DNA from: Candidatus Bathyarchaeota archaeon
GTDB taxonomy: Archaea > Thermoproteota > Bathyarchaeia > Bathyarchaeales > Bathycorpusculaceae
NCBI GenBank assembly: GCA_903901015.1
Contig: CAIUPH010000003.1
Span: 1-59,707 of the forward strand
Length of the DNA stretch: 59,707 nucleotides
Direction: 5' to 3'
Both the position numbers and the translations under genes were made by a program. The first letter of the stretch is position 1. Each line of letters begins with the position of its first letter. This document shows positions 44,094 through 53,050 of this stretch, one piece after another. A model generated the notes under the pieces. That model was given only the letters and a program-made list of their open reading frames with translations. It made no database searches and had not been told where the DNA came from.

Positions 44094-44124
44094 ACGAACA
44101 GGCTTTTTATATTGCACTCATGGG

Positions 44125-44541
44125 CTAGGTTCGTTTAGAGGTGATTTTCAGTTCCGCCGCAGCGCGAACGAGCGTCTTCAAAGCTTCTTCGTCAACTTTG
44201 TCGCCCTCGTGAAAGTCGATGGCACGCCTCGTGTTGCCCTCACGACAAGAATTGAACAGACCAGAAGGGTCATCCAGCGAGGCGCCCTTGGGGAACGTCA
44301 TCTTTACAGCATTCTTGTAGACCTCGCCGGTGCAGATTAACCCGCCGTGAGACCAAACCGCGGTGCCCAGAGGATTAGATGGCTTTATCCACTTCACTTC
44401 TTCGACGACTTCAGGGTCAGCTTGCTTAATCAGAGCCCGAATCCGAGCCAGCATCTCGCCCCGCCAATCGCCCAGCTCCTTGATCTTCGCGTCTATCAGC
44501 TGAGATGGAAACTCGCCCTTGACATGGCTTACCTTTTTCAT
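44125..44541 (-). CDS. DUF1801 family protein
   Basis: 138 residues. YdhG-like fold: IKELGDWRGEMLARIRALIK, EEVKWIKPSNP, and GLICTGEVYKNAVKMTFPKG match DUF1801. Such proteins are small, cytoplasmic and of unknown function, sometimes linked to stress or metal response. Stand-alone gene; convergent with the VOC fragment. Confidence 0.85.
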   Translation of the reverse strand: MKKVSHVKGEFPSQLIDAKIKELGDWRGEMLARIRALIKQADPEVVEEVKWIKPSNPLGTAVWSHGGLICTGEVYKNAVKMTFPKGASLDDPSGLFNSCREGNTRRAIDFHEGDKVDEEALKTLVRAAAELKITSKRT

Positions 44542-44831
44542 GATTCTAAAGTGACTTTTCAGTGGCTTTTATGGTTTGCGACGAAGATTATGCCCCTTTC
44601 AGTCGAGCAAATTCTTCTTTTATTACTGGATTTATCAATCTCGATGCAGATTATGTTTGAGGAAAGATTGGGCTAAGACTAAAAATAACCGTATTGGAAT
44701 CAAGGTTGGCCTGCTTTGTGATGAGTGCTTTGCGAGGCTTCGAAATGGACGCGCTGGTTACGAAAGCCAATTGTTCAGTAAACCGGATAACATATTTTAT
44801 TAACAAATCTACATAATAGAAGCGAGATAGC

Positions 44832-45293
44832 ATGTCGCAACGAGAAGTCAAATGCCCAAGATGCGGAGCCGCGGTTTCAGTCTACAGCCTCAACTGTGGC
44901 AAATGCAACAAGGTAATCGATGAAGGAAAATCCAAAGAATGGATAGAAAAAAGCCTCGCCACGGACAGCAACTTGGAATTGTACGTTTTGTACATGGTGC
45001 CCAACGCAGTCTTAACGATTCAGCAATTGGTTAAACGGATGCCTGAAGAAACCGAGAAAATCAGCAACGAGACTTGGGGAAAAATTTTCATGTGGTCGTT
45101 TTCCTGGGCAAAAGAGATGTTGGCACGAAGTAAAGGTGAATTGCCCACGATAGCTCAAGTGGCGGTCTGCGCGGATTGGATGATACTGAATGTGACGTTG
45201 GATTCGCCGTTTGGCAAGTTCCTGATTGACCAGATAGGTTTGGCGCGGGCGCAGCTTGCAATCAAAACGTTGTCTTTAGCGAATAAAAAATAA
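44832..45293 (+). CDS. Zinc-ribbon protein of unknown function
   Basis: 153 residues. N-terminal ribbon CPRCGAAVSVYSLNCGKC (two CxxC pairs), followed by a helical domain (residues 35-153) with no known family. A TATA-like TATTTTATTAA lies 30-40 bases upstream of the start, consistent with a short leader. Function unknown; DNA/RNA binding is a guess only. Confidence 0.7.
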   Translation: MSQREVKCPRCGAAVSVYSLNCGKCNKVIDEGKSKEWIEKSLATDSNLELYVLYMVPNAVLTIQQLVKRMPEETEKISNETWGKIFMWSFSWAKEMLARSKGELPTIAQVAVCADWMILNVTLDSPFGKFLIDQIGLARAQLAIKTLSLANKK

Positions 45294-45358
45294 TATCCTC
45301 TGCTTATGCGAAAAAAGAGCAACATCTCAATTTCTTAAAATAATAAAAAAGAATTTTA

Positions 45359-45611
45359 TTAAGGAACAACGACTTCGGCGTCTGCGCAGCCGCTGACTAA
45401 GTCGGTTATCCTGATTTTCACGTGTTCGTTGGCTTTTGCACCCTTAATGAACACTGGGAAACCCTTGATTTTGGCGACGCCTTCACCGTTGGGACTCATA
45501 TCTATGATGTCTACTTCGAATTCTTCTCCAACTTCCATTGGATAGGCAATGCCTCTGCCTCTATTCTTGGCGTTTCTTGGAGCTCTTTTTTTGGGGCTAA
45601 AAGCGTATCAT
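45359..45611 (-). CDS. TRAM-domain protein with a one-base frameshift
   Basis: On the minus strand, frame MEVGEEFEVDIIDMSPNGEG then VAKIKGFPVFIKGAK and NEHVKIRITDLV give a complete TRAM RNA-binding domain, 59 residues from ATG at 45538. The natural start is ATG at 45611, directly after an AAAGAGG ribosome-binding site, giving MIRF; a run of four T then puts a TAG in frame, and removing one T restores SPKKRAPRNAKNRGRG continuous with the domain. Archaeal TRAM proteins of this size bind RNA, possibly as chaperones. Either a real frameshift or a sequencing error. Confidence 0.75.
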
Positions 45612-45636
45612 CCTCTTTTCAAAATTAATAGTGAGT

Positions 45637-46701
45637 TCATCCGCTTAAGGGTTTTGTTATTTGAGCGGGAAATTTGCAGTTTTTGAGGGTTTCCAGGGCG
45701 TGTTCTGCCCACTGATTATCGGTCCAGAAGGCTCTTCCCACCGCCACCAAATCCACTTTGCCGTCCCGCACAAGATTATCCGCGAATTCTGCCTCGAGGA
45801 TTCCGCCCACCCCGATTACGGGCACGCTGACTTCCTTTTTAATCGCGGTTGCCTGCGGAACAAAGTAGCCCTTCACCTGCCGCAACTGGCGTGGTTCGCT
45901 ACCGCACATACCCCCCGACACGTCGATGATGTCTACGCCCGCCTGCTCCAGTTTTCTGGCAAAGACAATGGAATCTTCAATATGCGTGCCCATTGGCGCT
46001 AAATCATCCGAACCCAACCTATAGAGCAAAAGCCTGCCGCCGAGGATTCGCCGCACCTTTTCAGCAACCAGCAGAGGAAAATGCATCCGTTTCTCCAAAG
46101 AACCGCCAAATTCGTCTTCACGTTTGTTAAAGAGCGGCGAGAAAAACTGGTTTAGCAAATATCCATGGGCGCCGTGAAGTTCCACGCCGTCAAACCCAGC
46201 TTCGACTGCGCGCCGAGCCGCCGATTCAAAATCGTCGGCGAGGGCATAGACTTCGCTTGCTTCAAGCATGCGGCTTTTTTCCCGTGGCGAAGGACCAGCA
46301 GGTATTTCGCCGATAACCCGTTTGTTGGTTACTCCGCCTGCATGGGAAATCTGCACCACTGCGAGCGCATCAACCTTGTGTAGGGCGTTTGCGAGTTTTT
46401 CAAATCCGCCGATTACTGAGTCATTGTGGATTGCCAGCTGCTTGGGACCTATCTTGCCCGTCGGCGAAACATAGGAGTGCTCAACTATGGGCAAGCCCAG
46501 ATGGGTTGAGCGTCGCACGTAAAAGTTGATAAGCCTGTTGGTGACTTCGCCTTCAAAGCTTGCCCGTCCCGTCTGCATGGGCGGCAGGACGATGCGGTTG
46601 CGAAGCGTGTAATTCTTAACTTTTAGAGATTCAAGGAGCCCTGACAAACGGTGACACCGACGGGGTAAATGTCTTGTTCTGGAGCTATAAGAACTTGACA
46701 T
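45637..46701 (-). CDS. Old yellow enzyme-family NADH:flavin oxidoreductase
   Basis: 354 residues. FMN-binding TIM barrel: LKVKNYTLRNRIVLPPMQ near the N-terminus, FDGVELHGAHGYLLNQFFSP containing the substrate His pair, FGGSLEKRMHFPLLV, and VGGILEAEFADNLV, VAVGRAFW. It lacks the C-terminal Fe-S and FAD/NAD domains of 2,4-dienoyl-CoA reductase, so it is the short ene-reductase form. The first 23 residues do not look like the family; the start may be internal. Substrate unknown. Confidence 0.88.
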   Translation of the reverse strand: MSSSYSSRTRHLPRRCHRLSGLLESLKVKNYTLRNRIVLPPMQTGRASFEGEVTNRLINFYVRRSTHLGLPIVEHSYVSPTGKIGPKQLAIHNDSVIGGFEKLANALHKVDALAVVQISHAGGVTNKRVIGEIPAGPSPREKSRMLEASEVYALADDFESAARRAVEAGFDGVELHGAHGYLLNQFFSPLFNKREDEFGGSLEKRMHFPLLVAEKVRRILGGRLLLYRLGSDDLAPMGTHIEDSIVFARKLEQAGVDIIDVSGGMCGSEPRQLRQVKGYFVPQATAIKKEVSVPVIGVGGILEAEFADNLVRDGKVDLVAVGRAFWTDNQWAEHALETLKNCKFPAQITKPLSG

Positions 46702-46751
46702 TTAACTGCATTATTCGCGTGCCGAGTCTGACTAATTCAATAAATTAATAA

Positions 46752-46979
46752 ACTGAAAGCAAAGATATAGAGCAAGGAATAAACATTAATTATAAAGAAA
46801 GACAAGAAATAATTGCTAAATCCAATATTTCATTCGGATACCTAAGAAAATTCAACATAGGCGCCGGTATCTTACAACTGATTAACGGCATCGTGATTCT
46901 GTCACTTGCATTCCTCTTAACTTGGCCAAAAGGAACAGACAATCTCAGCCTAAAACTTCCGAGAGCAAAGTGTTATTAG
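46752..46979 (+). pseudogene. N-terminal membrane fragment without a start codon
   Basis: The open frame reads KSNISFGYLRKFNIGAGIL then QLINGIVILSLAFLLTW, one hydrophobic helix preceded by a basic segment, and ends in a short unrelated tail. No ATG, GTG or TTG is available in the frame. The LRKFN-helix pattern resembles the first helix of heliorhodopsin-like or other polytopic proteins, but this is weak. Probably a truncated gene. Confidence 0.3.
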
Positions 46980-47025
46980 CAAAATGCAACCTAAAGAATT
47001 CTATAGAGGCTAAAGGAACCTAAAT

Positions 47026-48090
47026 TTGTACCCAAAAACTGGGAACAACTCACTCCCCGTTGACCTGATCCGCACAGTAGCCATAGTTCTAGTTATTCTA
47101 CTTCATGCCTCAGCTGAATCTTACTCCAACGTCAACTGGATGTCCACGCAGGGAGTACAGATTTGGTGGGCATCCAACGTTTACGGTTCGTTGGCGCGGG
47201 TATGCGTACCCCTGTTTGTAATGTTGACGGGCGCACTTCTGCTTCAACCAAGCAAAGCAGATGAATCCCTGAAAGTATTCTTTAAAAAACGTTTGAACCG
47301 GGTCGGGATACCTTTCCTGTTCTGGGGAGCGGTGTATTTTGCGTGGCAGTTTCTCGTTAACGGCAAAGCATTTACAGAAAACGCCATCGTACAGGGAGTG
47401 TTAACGGGACCGGACTACCAGTTCTGGTTTCTCTACTTGCTGCTGGGGTTGTATCTTGTTACGCCGGTTTTGCGGGTACTCATTAAAAACGCAGATTGGA
47501 AAATTATGCGTTACCTGATTGCCGTATGGTTTGTCGGAACAGCTCTAATTCCATTGATGACCCTGTTTGGGCAATACAGTTTAAACGCTAACGTCTTCAT
47601 TATCACGGGATGGCTGGGCTACTTTGTTTTAGGCGCTTACCTGTTGAGCTCAAAGTTGAAGCCTAAGTTTTTGGCTTTGGTTTGGGTGCTATCTTTGCTG
47701 TGGACGATAGTTGGCACTTACCTTGTAATTGCAGTTTTAGGAGAAAAATTCAGCCAATTCTTCCTCAACGCCACAAGCTTCAACATCATCTTTGCTTCAG
47801 CCGCATTGTTTCTGCTTTTGACCGCGGTTTCAAATCAAAAAATCGAAAACCGTTTTCCTAAAGGCAACCGCTTGATTATATTAATTGGCCAGAACACTCT
47901 GCCGATTTATCTTTTCCACGTGATTGTTCTTGATGTTTTGCAGAGAGGGTATCTGGGATTCACCGTAAGCATCATAAAGATAAATCCCATGGTGGAAATC
48001 CCGTTGATTACTGCCCTCACCCTGCTCATCTGCCTTGCAGTCATTGTTCCGTTGAAGAAGATACCTTATGTAAAACGAATAATCGGGTAA
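47026..48090 (+). CDS. Acyltransferase family 3 membrane protein
   Basis: 354 residues from TTG, about 10 hydrophobic helices. LPVDLIRTVAIVLVILLHAS contains the conserved Arg and His of acyltransferase-3 enzymes, and RLNRVGIPFLFWG is the next conserved block. Such enzymes acylate sugars, lipids or peptidoglycan/pseudomurein precursors from acyl-CoA at the membrane. No partner genes nearby suggest the acceptor. Confidence 0.85.
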   Translation: MYPKTGNNSLPVDLIRTVAIVLVILLHASAESYSNVNWMSTQGVQIWWASNVYGSLARVCVPLFVMLTGALLLQPSKADESLKVFFKKRLNRVGIPFLFWGAVYFAWQFLVNGKAFTENAIVQGVLTGPDYQFWFLYLLLGLYLVTPVLRVLIKNADWKIMRYLIAVWFVGTALIPLMTLFGQYSLNANVFIITGWLGYFVLGAYLLSSKLKPKFLALVWVLSLLWTIVGTYLVIAVLGEKFSQFFLNATSFNIIFASAALFLLLTAVSNQKIENRFPKGNRLIILIGQNTLPIYLFHVIVLDVLQRGYLGFTVSIIKINPMVEIPLITALTLLICLAVIVPLKKIPYVKRIIG

Positions 48091-48138
48091 GCAACCAAGA
48101 AAACCAGATTGATTTTTGTTTTGTTGAAAACAAGTCTT

Positions 48139-48546
48139 ATGTACCCGATGGAACATACAGAAAAGCGATGCAGCATGCAAAACGACACTGAAACAAAAAT
48201 CAAGCAAGACCTCTTGGTTGAAATCCAGAATTTAGAGCAGAATTACAGTGTAATAGCTGGTTTCATCGCTGGAAAAGACTACGATGTCACAACCATCGGC
48301 ACGAGTATTCAGTCTTTCAGAGACAGCTTAAGCCGAGCCAGCGCGTTTGTCCTTGCGCTCTACAACTTCAAGGGCAAAAGAGTCAACATTCCATGGGAGC
48401 CCCTATTCACCAACTTAGACTATGCATTAGCGACGCTGTCGACGTCACCTAAGAAAGCCGCTGTCCAAGTGGTTCTTTCTATGGCGAAAGACCAGTTTGA
48501 GCAGGTGCTGTCGTACTTTTCAGCGCTGAAAGAGTCGCTCAAATAA
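48139..48546 (+). CDS. Hypothetical helical protein
   Basis: About 135 residues. Start uncertain: ATG at 48139, 48148 and 48175 are in frame; the last gives 123 residues. Helical sequence (KIKQDLLVEIQNLEQNYSVI, FRDSLSRASAFVLALYNF) with no motif I recognise and no membrane helix. It follows the acyltransferase by 48 bases and precedes the next small gene by 37, so the three may be co-transcribed. Confidence 0.55.
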   Translation: MYPMEHTEKRCSMQNDTETKIKQDLLVEIQNLEQNYSVIAGFIAGKDYDVTTIGTSIQSFRDSLSRASAFVLALYNFKGKRVNIPWEPLFTNLDYALATLSTSPKKAAVQVVLSMAKDQFEQVLSYFSALKESLK

Positions 48547-48583
48547 GCAACTAATTTATTTCGACAAACACTCGTGAAGAAAC

Positions 48584-48928
48584 ATGGCTTACCTTCGTAA
48601 CGAAACCGAAAAAATCGAAATAGATTATCCAGTGGATAAGATTTGGGCAGAAATCCCAGAGGTCGTCAAGATTTTAGAGTGGACAATCGAAGAGAAAGAC
48701 GACGTAGCCCATGAGCTTAAAGTTAAGACAAAGGGTGGTTTCATGGCTTATGGCTCAATCATGAACATCGAGGTAACCTCGGGGGATGAGAATACAACTT
48801 GTATGTCGATAACTGCTGAAACCCCAGTGACAACCATAACCTCAATTATTGATTTTGGCAGAACAAAAGACCGCATGGGGCAGTTCATTGAGATATTGGC
48901 TAAGCAGATGGAGCAGAAGAAAAAGTAG
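48584..48928 (+). CDS. Hypothetical protein, possibly START/SRPBCC-like fold
   Basis: 114 residues. The pattern of NETEKIEIDYPVDKIWAEIP followed by alternating strands and a C-terminal helix (RMGQFIEILAKQMEQKKK) is that of small ligand-binding SRPBCC proteins, but no ligand residues are clear. Confidence in the family is low. It is 37 bases after the preceding small gene. Confidence 0.55.
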   Translation: MAYLRNETEKIEIDYPVDKIWAEIPEVVKILEWTIEEKDDVAHELKVKTKGGFMAYGSIMNIEVTSGDENTTCMSITAETPVTTITSIIDFGRTKDRMGQFIEILAKQMEQKKK

Positions 48929-48998
48929 CTCCATTTTTAACAAATTTAGGGTGAGTTGCCAAAAATCTAATATGCCTTAGCAAACGCTTGATTACTTT

Positions 48999-49958
48999 AT
49001 GATTCACGCCGTTAACTTGGGAGACAACACAGAAAAAACAATGGAGCCGCAAGAAGTTAAAGCGCTAAGCATCTCAAACGTTTGGCTCGAACTCGTGGAC
49101 CCGACAGAAAACGAGCTGCAAGCGGTCTCCGACGCAACGCAGGTGGCAATTAATTTTTTGAGGTTACCAAAAACAGAGGGTTACGTTAACCTGCGTTTGG
49201 AGCAGGGTTTTGGAATAATCAATTTTCCAGTCATGCAGGATGTGACGTCGACTAAAAAATCGTACCCCGTTGTCGTCGCGTTTTCAAAGAACTTTCTTGT
49301 CACGGTGGCGAAAAAAGAAACCCAGTCAATCGTCAACACTGTTAAAGAACGAATGAGCAAAAGCAAGATTGACCCGCCAGCGCAAGTTACGTATTTTATC
49401 ATCGATGAAATAGTTTCCAACCACTATATCCAAATTGAAAAATTGGAGAGTCTCACTGCCAAGATGGAGGAGGAAGTGGTTGAGAAAATCTCCTCGGACA
49501 CTCTTAAGAAAATATTCAAGCTCAAATCCAACATGATTAGCTTCAACAAGATTCTTTGGTATGAACGCGGATTGGTTTTTAACTTGCGAAAATGCGATGA
49601 CGATTGTATGGTATCCAAAGCCCGCACCCTGTTTGACGGCACCCATGAAGAGTTAACAAGGCAAGTGGACATCGTGGAAACCTACAGGGAAATCCTGTCC
49701 GACGCCATAAACGTATATTTATCAGCTATTTCTAACAAGATTAATTTGTCGATAAAAGGTTTAACCGTCGTTATTTTCTACTTGACAATCGTGACCACGG
49801 TAACTTCGTTCCCAAACACGGTTGCCACCTTCTTTGGAATTTCTCAGTTCGGCAACACAAGCATCATCATAATAGCCGTAGCCATAGCTTTGTCCATTGC
49901 TTTGCCGTTCATTTGGCTGTGGCGGAAGGATTGGTTGACGCTAAAAAGGTTGGAATAA
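48999..49958 (+). CDS. CorA-like divalent metal channel
   Basis: 319 residues. A large acidic/helical N-terminal domain is followed by two membrane helices at about residues 255-275 and 290-310 with the basic ending WRKDWLTLKRLE. The family-defining GMN loop is absent; the corresponding stretch reads TTVTSFPNTVATFFG. It belongs to the CorA superfamily (possibly ZntB-like) but ion selectivity may differ. Single gene. Confidence 0.8.
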   Translation: MIHAVNLGDNTEKTMEPQEVKALSISNVWLELVDPTENELQAVSDATQVAINFLRLPKTEGYVNLRLEQGFGIINFPVMQDVTSTKKSYPVVVAFSKNFLVTVAKKETQSIVNTVKERMSKSKIDPPAQVTYFIIDEIVSNHYIQIEKLESLTAKMEEEVVEKISSDTLKKIFKLKSNMISFNKILWYERGLVFNLRKCDDDCMVSKARTLFDGTHEELTRQVDIVETYREILSDAINVYLSAISNKINLSIKGLTVVIFYLTIVTTVTSFPNTVATFFGISQFGNTSIIIIAVAIALSIALPFIWLWRKDWLTLKRLE

Positions 49959-50042
49959 TCCCTTGCCTTCTTGGACTGCGGAATGAAAAGGGGAAAGTTA
50001 TTTCTGTTCTTTGACTAAATTAATCTCTATACTGGCGATTGC

Positions 50043-50456
50043 ATGAGCAAAAAACAACCCCCAATCATCACTTACAAAGGCAGAAGCTTGGGTATCGTCA
50101 TTTTAACCGCGGCGCAACTGCTCATCGGCGCCATCCATGCGTTCTTCGGAGCCCTGCTTTTTGCAGGTGAAAACTTGTCGGGACTCCCAGCAACCGCAGC
50201 CTACGACATCTACACCTTTGTCTTTGGCGCGTTGACACTGGTTTTCGCCGTTCTCATCTGGCAGGGCAAAAAAAGTGGGTGGGTGGGTATGGTTGCGGTT
50301 TCGCTGTTCGTGATTGCCGGGGATTCTTTAGTGGTGTTGAATTTGCCAAGTGTTCCTGGGATTCCCAAGTTTCCAGCGTACACTGAAATTCCATACAGTA
50401 TTTTAGTTGTCTATTACTTGTCTTTGAAGCATGTTAGAGCCAAGTTTCTGAAGTAA
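50043..50456 (+). CDS. Four-helix membrane protein of unknown function
   Basis: 137 residues with four hydrophobic segments (SLGIVILTAAQLLIGAIHAF, IYTFVFGALTLVFAVLIWQG, WVGMVAVSLFVIAGDSLVVL, TEIPYSILVVYYLS) and a positively charged end. No family recognised. It is convergent with the molybdopterin oxidoreductase gene, one base apart. Confidence 0.6.
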   Translation: MSKKQPPIITYKGRSLGIVILTAAQLLIGAIHAFFGALLFAGENLSGLPATAAYDIYTFVFGALTLVFAVLIWQGKKSGWVGMVAVSLFVIAGDSLVVLNLPSVPGIPKFPAYTEIPYSILVVYYLSLKHVRAKFLK

Positions 50457-50457
50457 A

Positions 50458-51123
50458 TTAGGGAACCGTAGCGTCGTTGGGGTAACCCCTGCTTTCCCAG
50501 AAGCCCAGATAACCTGAGTTGTCGGTTAACTCGATACTTGTTATCCACTTTATCCATTTGTAGCCATACTGGCTTTCAGCGACCAATTGGAACGGGAAGC
50601 CGCGTTCAGGCGGAATCGTTAACCCATTCATCTTGTAAGCGATTATGATGTTGTGGCTCGTTATGTAATCAAGCGGCAGCGCTGTGGAGTAGCCGTCGGA
50701 TGCGCGAAAGATTATTGCAGTCGCATTAGAGTCGACGCCAGCTTCCTTCAACAAATCAGTTACGAGGAAGCCTTCCCAGAGGATTTTAGCGCTCCATCCC
50801 TCCACACAGTAGAGGGTTACGACTTTTTGGTAGCTCTGAAACTTGCTTAGAACCTGGTCGTAGGTGTATTCCACACTCTTGTTTACGAGTCCAGTTATGG
50901 TTAATCGGTAAGTTGACATGTCGATGTGCTGGGTTCCTTTGATGGCGTTTTCTCTAACGTCGGCGATTGAGGCGAGGTTTTGGCCTTGGTAGTTTTGGAT
51001 TTCTCCAGGATACAGCATCTTTGGCTGAGTTACAGTTAAGTACACAGCTATGAAGACCATCACTAAAAGCATAGTGACTATTGAAACAGCGATTACTTTT
51101 TTGAATAGATTTTTTTTCTCCAT
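50458..51123 (-). CDS. Membrane-anchored sulfite-oxidase-like molybdopterin oxidoreductase
   Basis: 221 residues from ATG at 51123 (TTG at 51132 is also possible). N-terminal membrane anchor (KVIAVSIVTMLLVMVFIAVY), then an oxidoreductase molybdopterin-binding domain with the molybdenum Cys in LYCVEGWSAKI and the family motif PPERGFPFQLVAE, EYGYKWIKW-like end. Domain acts outside or on the membrane outer face. Related to YedY/sulfite oxidase domain, but without heme partner in the window; substrate unknown. Confidence 0.85.
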   Translation of the reverse strand: MEKKNLFKKVIAVSIVTMLLVMVFIAVYLTVTQPKMLYPGEIQNYQGQNLASIADVRENAIKGTQHIDMSTYRLTITGLVNKSVEYTYDQVLSKFQSYQKVVTLYCVEGWSAKILWEGFLVTDLLKEAGVDSNATAIIFRASDGYSTALPLDYITSHNIIIAYKMNGLTIPPERGFPFQLVAESQYGYKWIKWITSIELTDNSGYLGFWESRGYPNDATVP

Positions 51124-51252
51124 TTCATTCAACCCTAAAAAAACATAAAGCGATTAAAACTAAACTATGATAAATAACTCACAACGGTTAAAAAACCCTT
51201 TGTCAGCAGTTAATAACCCACTTTTACGTAAAGGACAAAGAGTTGTTTGCTG

Positions 51253-51984
51253 TCAACGCCTCTTCATCCAGTCATGCGCAAAAACTTCAGCTTTTCCACT
51301 CTCAACTGCCCCAACGATTAATTCAGCTACATATTCAGGCTGGTCTGCCTTTGCCCACGCTTCCTGCCCTTCTATGGTTTCTTCCTGGAGCTGCATTGAA
51401 GGGTCTTTGATGGTGTTTTTCTCAAAGTCCGTCAACGTGATGTAGGGGTAAACGACTGTGACCGCGATTTTTTCTTCTTTAAGTTCTTCACGCGCCGTTA
51501 AACTGAGTTGTGCCAACGCGGCTTTTAACGCGGAATACGGCCCCATCTCTTCAAGTTGCATAAGAACGGTTCCTGAACTGACGTTTACGATTGCGCCTCC
51601 GCCCTGCTTACGCATGAGCGGAACAACCTCGGAGATTGCGGCGATTGGACCCACAACATCCAACTCGAAGAGGTAACGGAAAGTCTCAGGATTGGTCTTC
51701 TCCACGCGTACATCATAGCCTTGTCCAGCATTGTTAACCAAGATGTCAACACGTCCAAAATGCTTAACCGCCTGCTTTACCATTCGTTTTACATCTTGAA
51801 CTTTAGACATGTCGGCGACGACCGCGACGCTGTTTGGCAGTTCTTTGGCAAGTTGTTCAAGTTTATCCTTTGAACGCGCCGCTAAAACGAGTTTAGCACC
51901 TTTTTTCGAGAGAAGTTTCGCTGTGGCTAACCCGATGCCTGCAGATGCGCCAGTTACGATAGCTACTTTTCCGTTAACATCCAT
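51253..51984 (-). CDS. Short-chain dehydrogenase/reductase
   Basis: 243 residues. Rossmann signature TGASAGIGLATAKLL, NNAG (VNNAGQGYDV), catalytic Ser in VNVSSGTV and YSALKAA for Tyr and Lys. Classical SDR that reduces or oxidises carbonyls with NAD(P); Arg in AARSKDK after the second strand suggests NADPH. It follows the nitroreductase gene by 14 bases on the same strand, so they are likely one operon. Confidence 0.9.
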   Translation of the reverse strand: MDVNGKVAIVTGASAGIGLATAKLLSKKGAKLVLAARSKDKLEQLAKELPNSVAVVADMSKVQDVKRMVKQAVKHFGRVDILVNNAGQGYDVRVEKTNPETFRYLFELDVVGPIAAISEVVPLMRKQGGGAIVNVSSGTVLMQLEEMGPYSALKAALAQLSLTAREELKEEKIAVTVVYPYITLTDFEKNTIKDPSMQLQEETIEGQEAWAKADQPEYVAELIVGAVESGKAEVFAHDWMKRR

Positions 51985-51998
51985 TTATTCCTGCGCCT

Positions 51999-52577
51999 CT
52001 AAGTTATTCTTTTCAGGACCTGTGCTGGACGTTTCTCTGGTGCTTTTGGAAAGCCGCCTTTGGGGTATCCGAATATTATTGCGGCGTGGACTTCATGGTC
52101 TTCTGGCACACCAAGGTCAGCTTTGACGTTCGGCTGGTTTGCGAGGGCAACGGCTGTGCCTATCCAGCAGCTTCCAACGCCAAGAGTGTAGGCAGATAGC
52201 ATCATGTTCTGTGCTGCCATCGAACAATCGTAGATGCCGTAGGGAGATTTTAAGCCTGAAACAAAAATCAGCTGGGGTGCATTGTAGAATATGTTGTAGT
52301 TTGGGTCTGCGAGCCGCTTCTTTAAACCTGCCAAGCCTTCGTCGCCCACATCGGGTAGCATTCGAACAAGCATGGGTTTTGCTGTGTCGGAGAGCTTTTT
52401 CATTTCTGCTTTATTTGTGACGATTGTGAATTTCCAGGGTTGAACGTTGATTGCTGAAGGCGCGTAGGTTGCGGCTTCAAGCATCGTTTGGATGGCTGAT
52501 TCGGGGACGGGTTTGTCTTCGTAACTGCGGATTGCCCTTCTAGATTTTATAGCTTCTAAAACGGGATTTGATACCAA
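51999..52577 (-). CDS. Nitroreductase-family protein
   Basis: 192 residues. FMN-binding signature RRAIRSYEDKPV with EAATYAPSAINVQPWKF, MMLSAYTLGVGSCWIGT and an end LPGV-like FGYPKGGFP. These enzymes reduce nitro, quinone or ene groups, or dehalogenate. Good ribosome binding not visible; 14 bases ahead of the SDR gene. Substrate unknown. Confidence 0.88.
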   Translation of the reverse strand: MVSNPVLEAIKSRRAIRSYEDKPVPESAIQTMLEAATYAPSAINVQPWKFTIVTNKAEMKKLSDTAKPMLVRMLPDVGDEGLAGLKKRLADPNYNIFYNAPQLIFVSGLKSPYGIYDCSMAAQNMMLSAYTLGVGSCWIGTAVALANQPNVKADLGVPEDHEVHAAIIFGYPKGGFPKAPEKRPAQVLKRIT

Positions 52578-52634
52578 AAGAATTCCTCACGTATAGGGAG
52601 ATGGATGATTTATAAAAACGATTCTGCCCGTGTT

Positions 52635-53045
52635 CTAAGCAGTTTTTTGCTGCGCGGTCGCCATGTAGGCAGGTAAGCTTTCGATGCATGAAACTTCCCT
52701 GCCGACTAAACCATGCAGTTCACGCCAAAACTCCACATTAACCTTCACTTGTCCCCGTTCCAAACTTTCTTGCAGACGTTTAGTGCCTTCAGTTCCTCTT
52801 CGGTCAAAATCCAAAAAAAGAATAACTTCGCGGGCACCCAGCGCTTCTATCTCCGCTGCGGCTTCAAGGAAGGATTTGCCGCCGCTTTTCACTGTTAAAA
52901 TTGGACCACAAACGCCCAGCTCTTGGAGTGCCTGCGCATCTTTTTTGCCTTCAACAACGATGGGTTTGCCCTTCTCTGATTCTTCGATTAACTGGGTTAG
53001 GAGTTGCTCGATTTTTTCAACTTTCTCTTTGCGATGCGTCGACAA
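52635..53045 (-). CDS. Small Toprim-domain protein
   Basis: 136 residues. Toprim motifs: IVVEGKKDAQALQELG with the Glu, and ILFLDFDRRGTEGTKRL with the DxD metal site. It is a single-domain Toprim protein of the RNase M5/primase-like type found in archaea; role in RNA processing or DNA repair is unproven. It starts five bases after tyrS, so they share a transcript. Confidence 0.88.
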   Translation of the reverse strand: MSTHRKEKVEKIEQLLTQLIEESEKGKPIVVEGKKDAQALQELGVCGPILTVKSGGKSFLEAAAEIEALGAREVILFLDFDRRGTEGTKRLQESLERGQVKVNVEFWRELHGLVGREVSCIESLPAYMATAQQKTA

Positions 53046-53050
53046 AACGT

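Noticed and set aside
46752-46979. Heliorhodopsin
   Set aside because: Only one helix with a loose LRKFN resemblance is present and there is no start codon or retinal-binding Lys, so no functional claim is possible.
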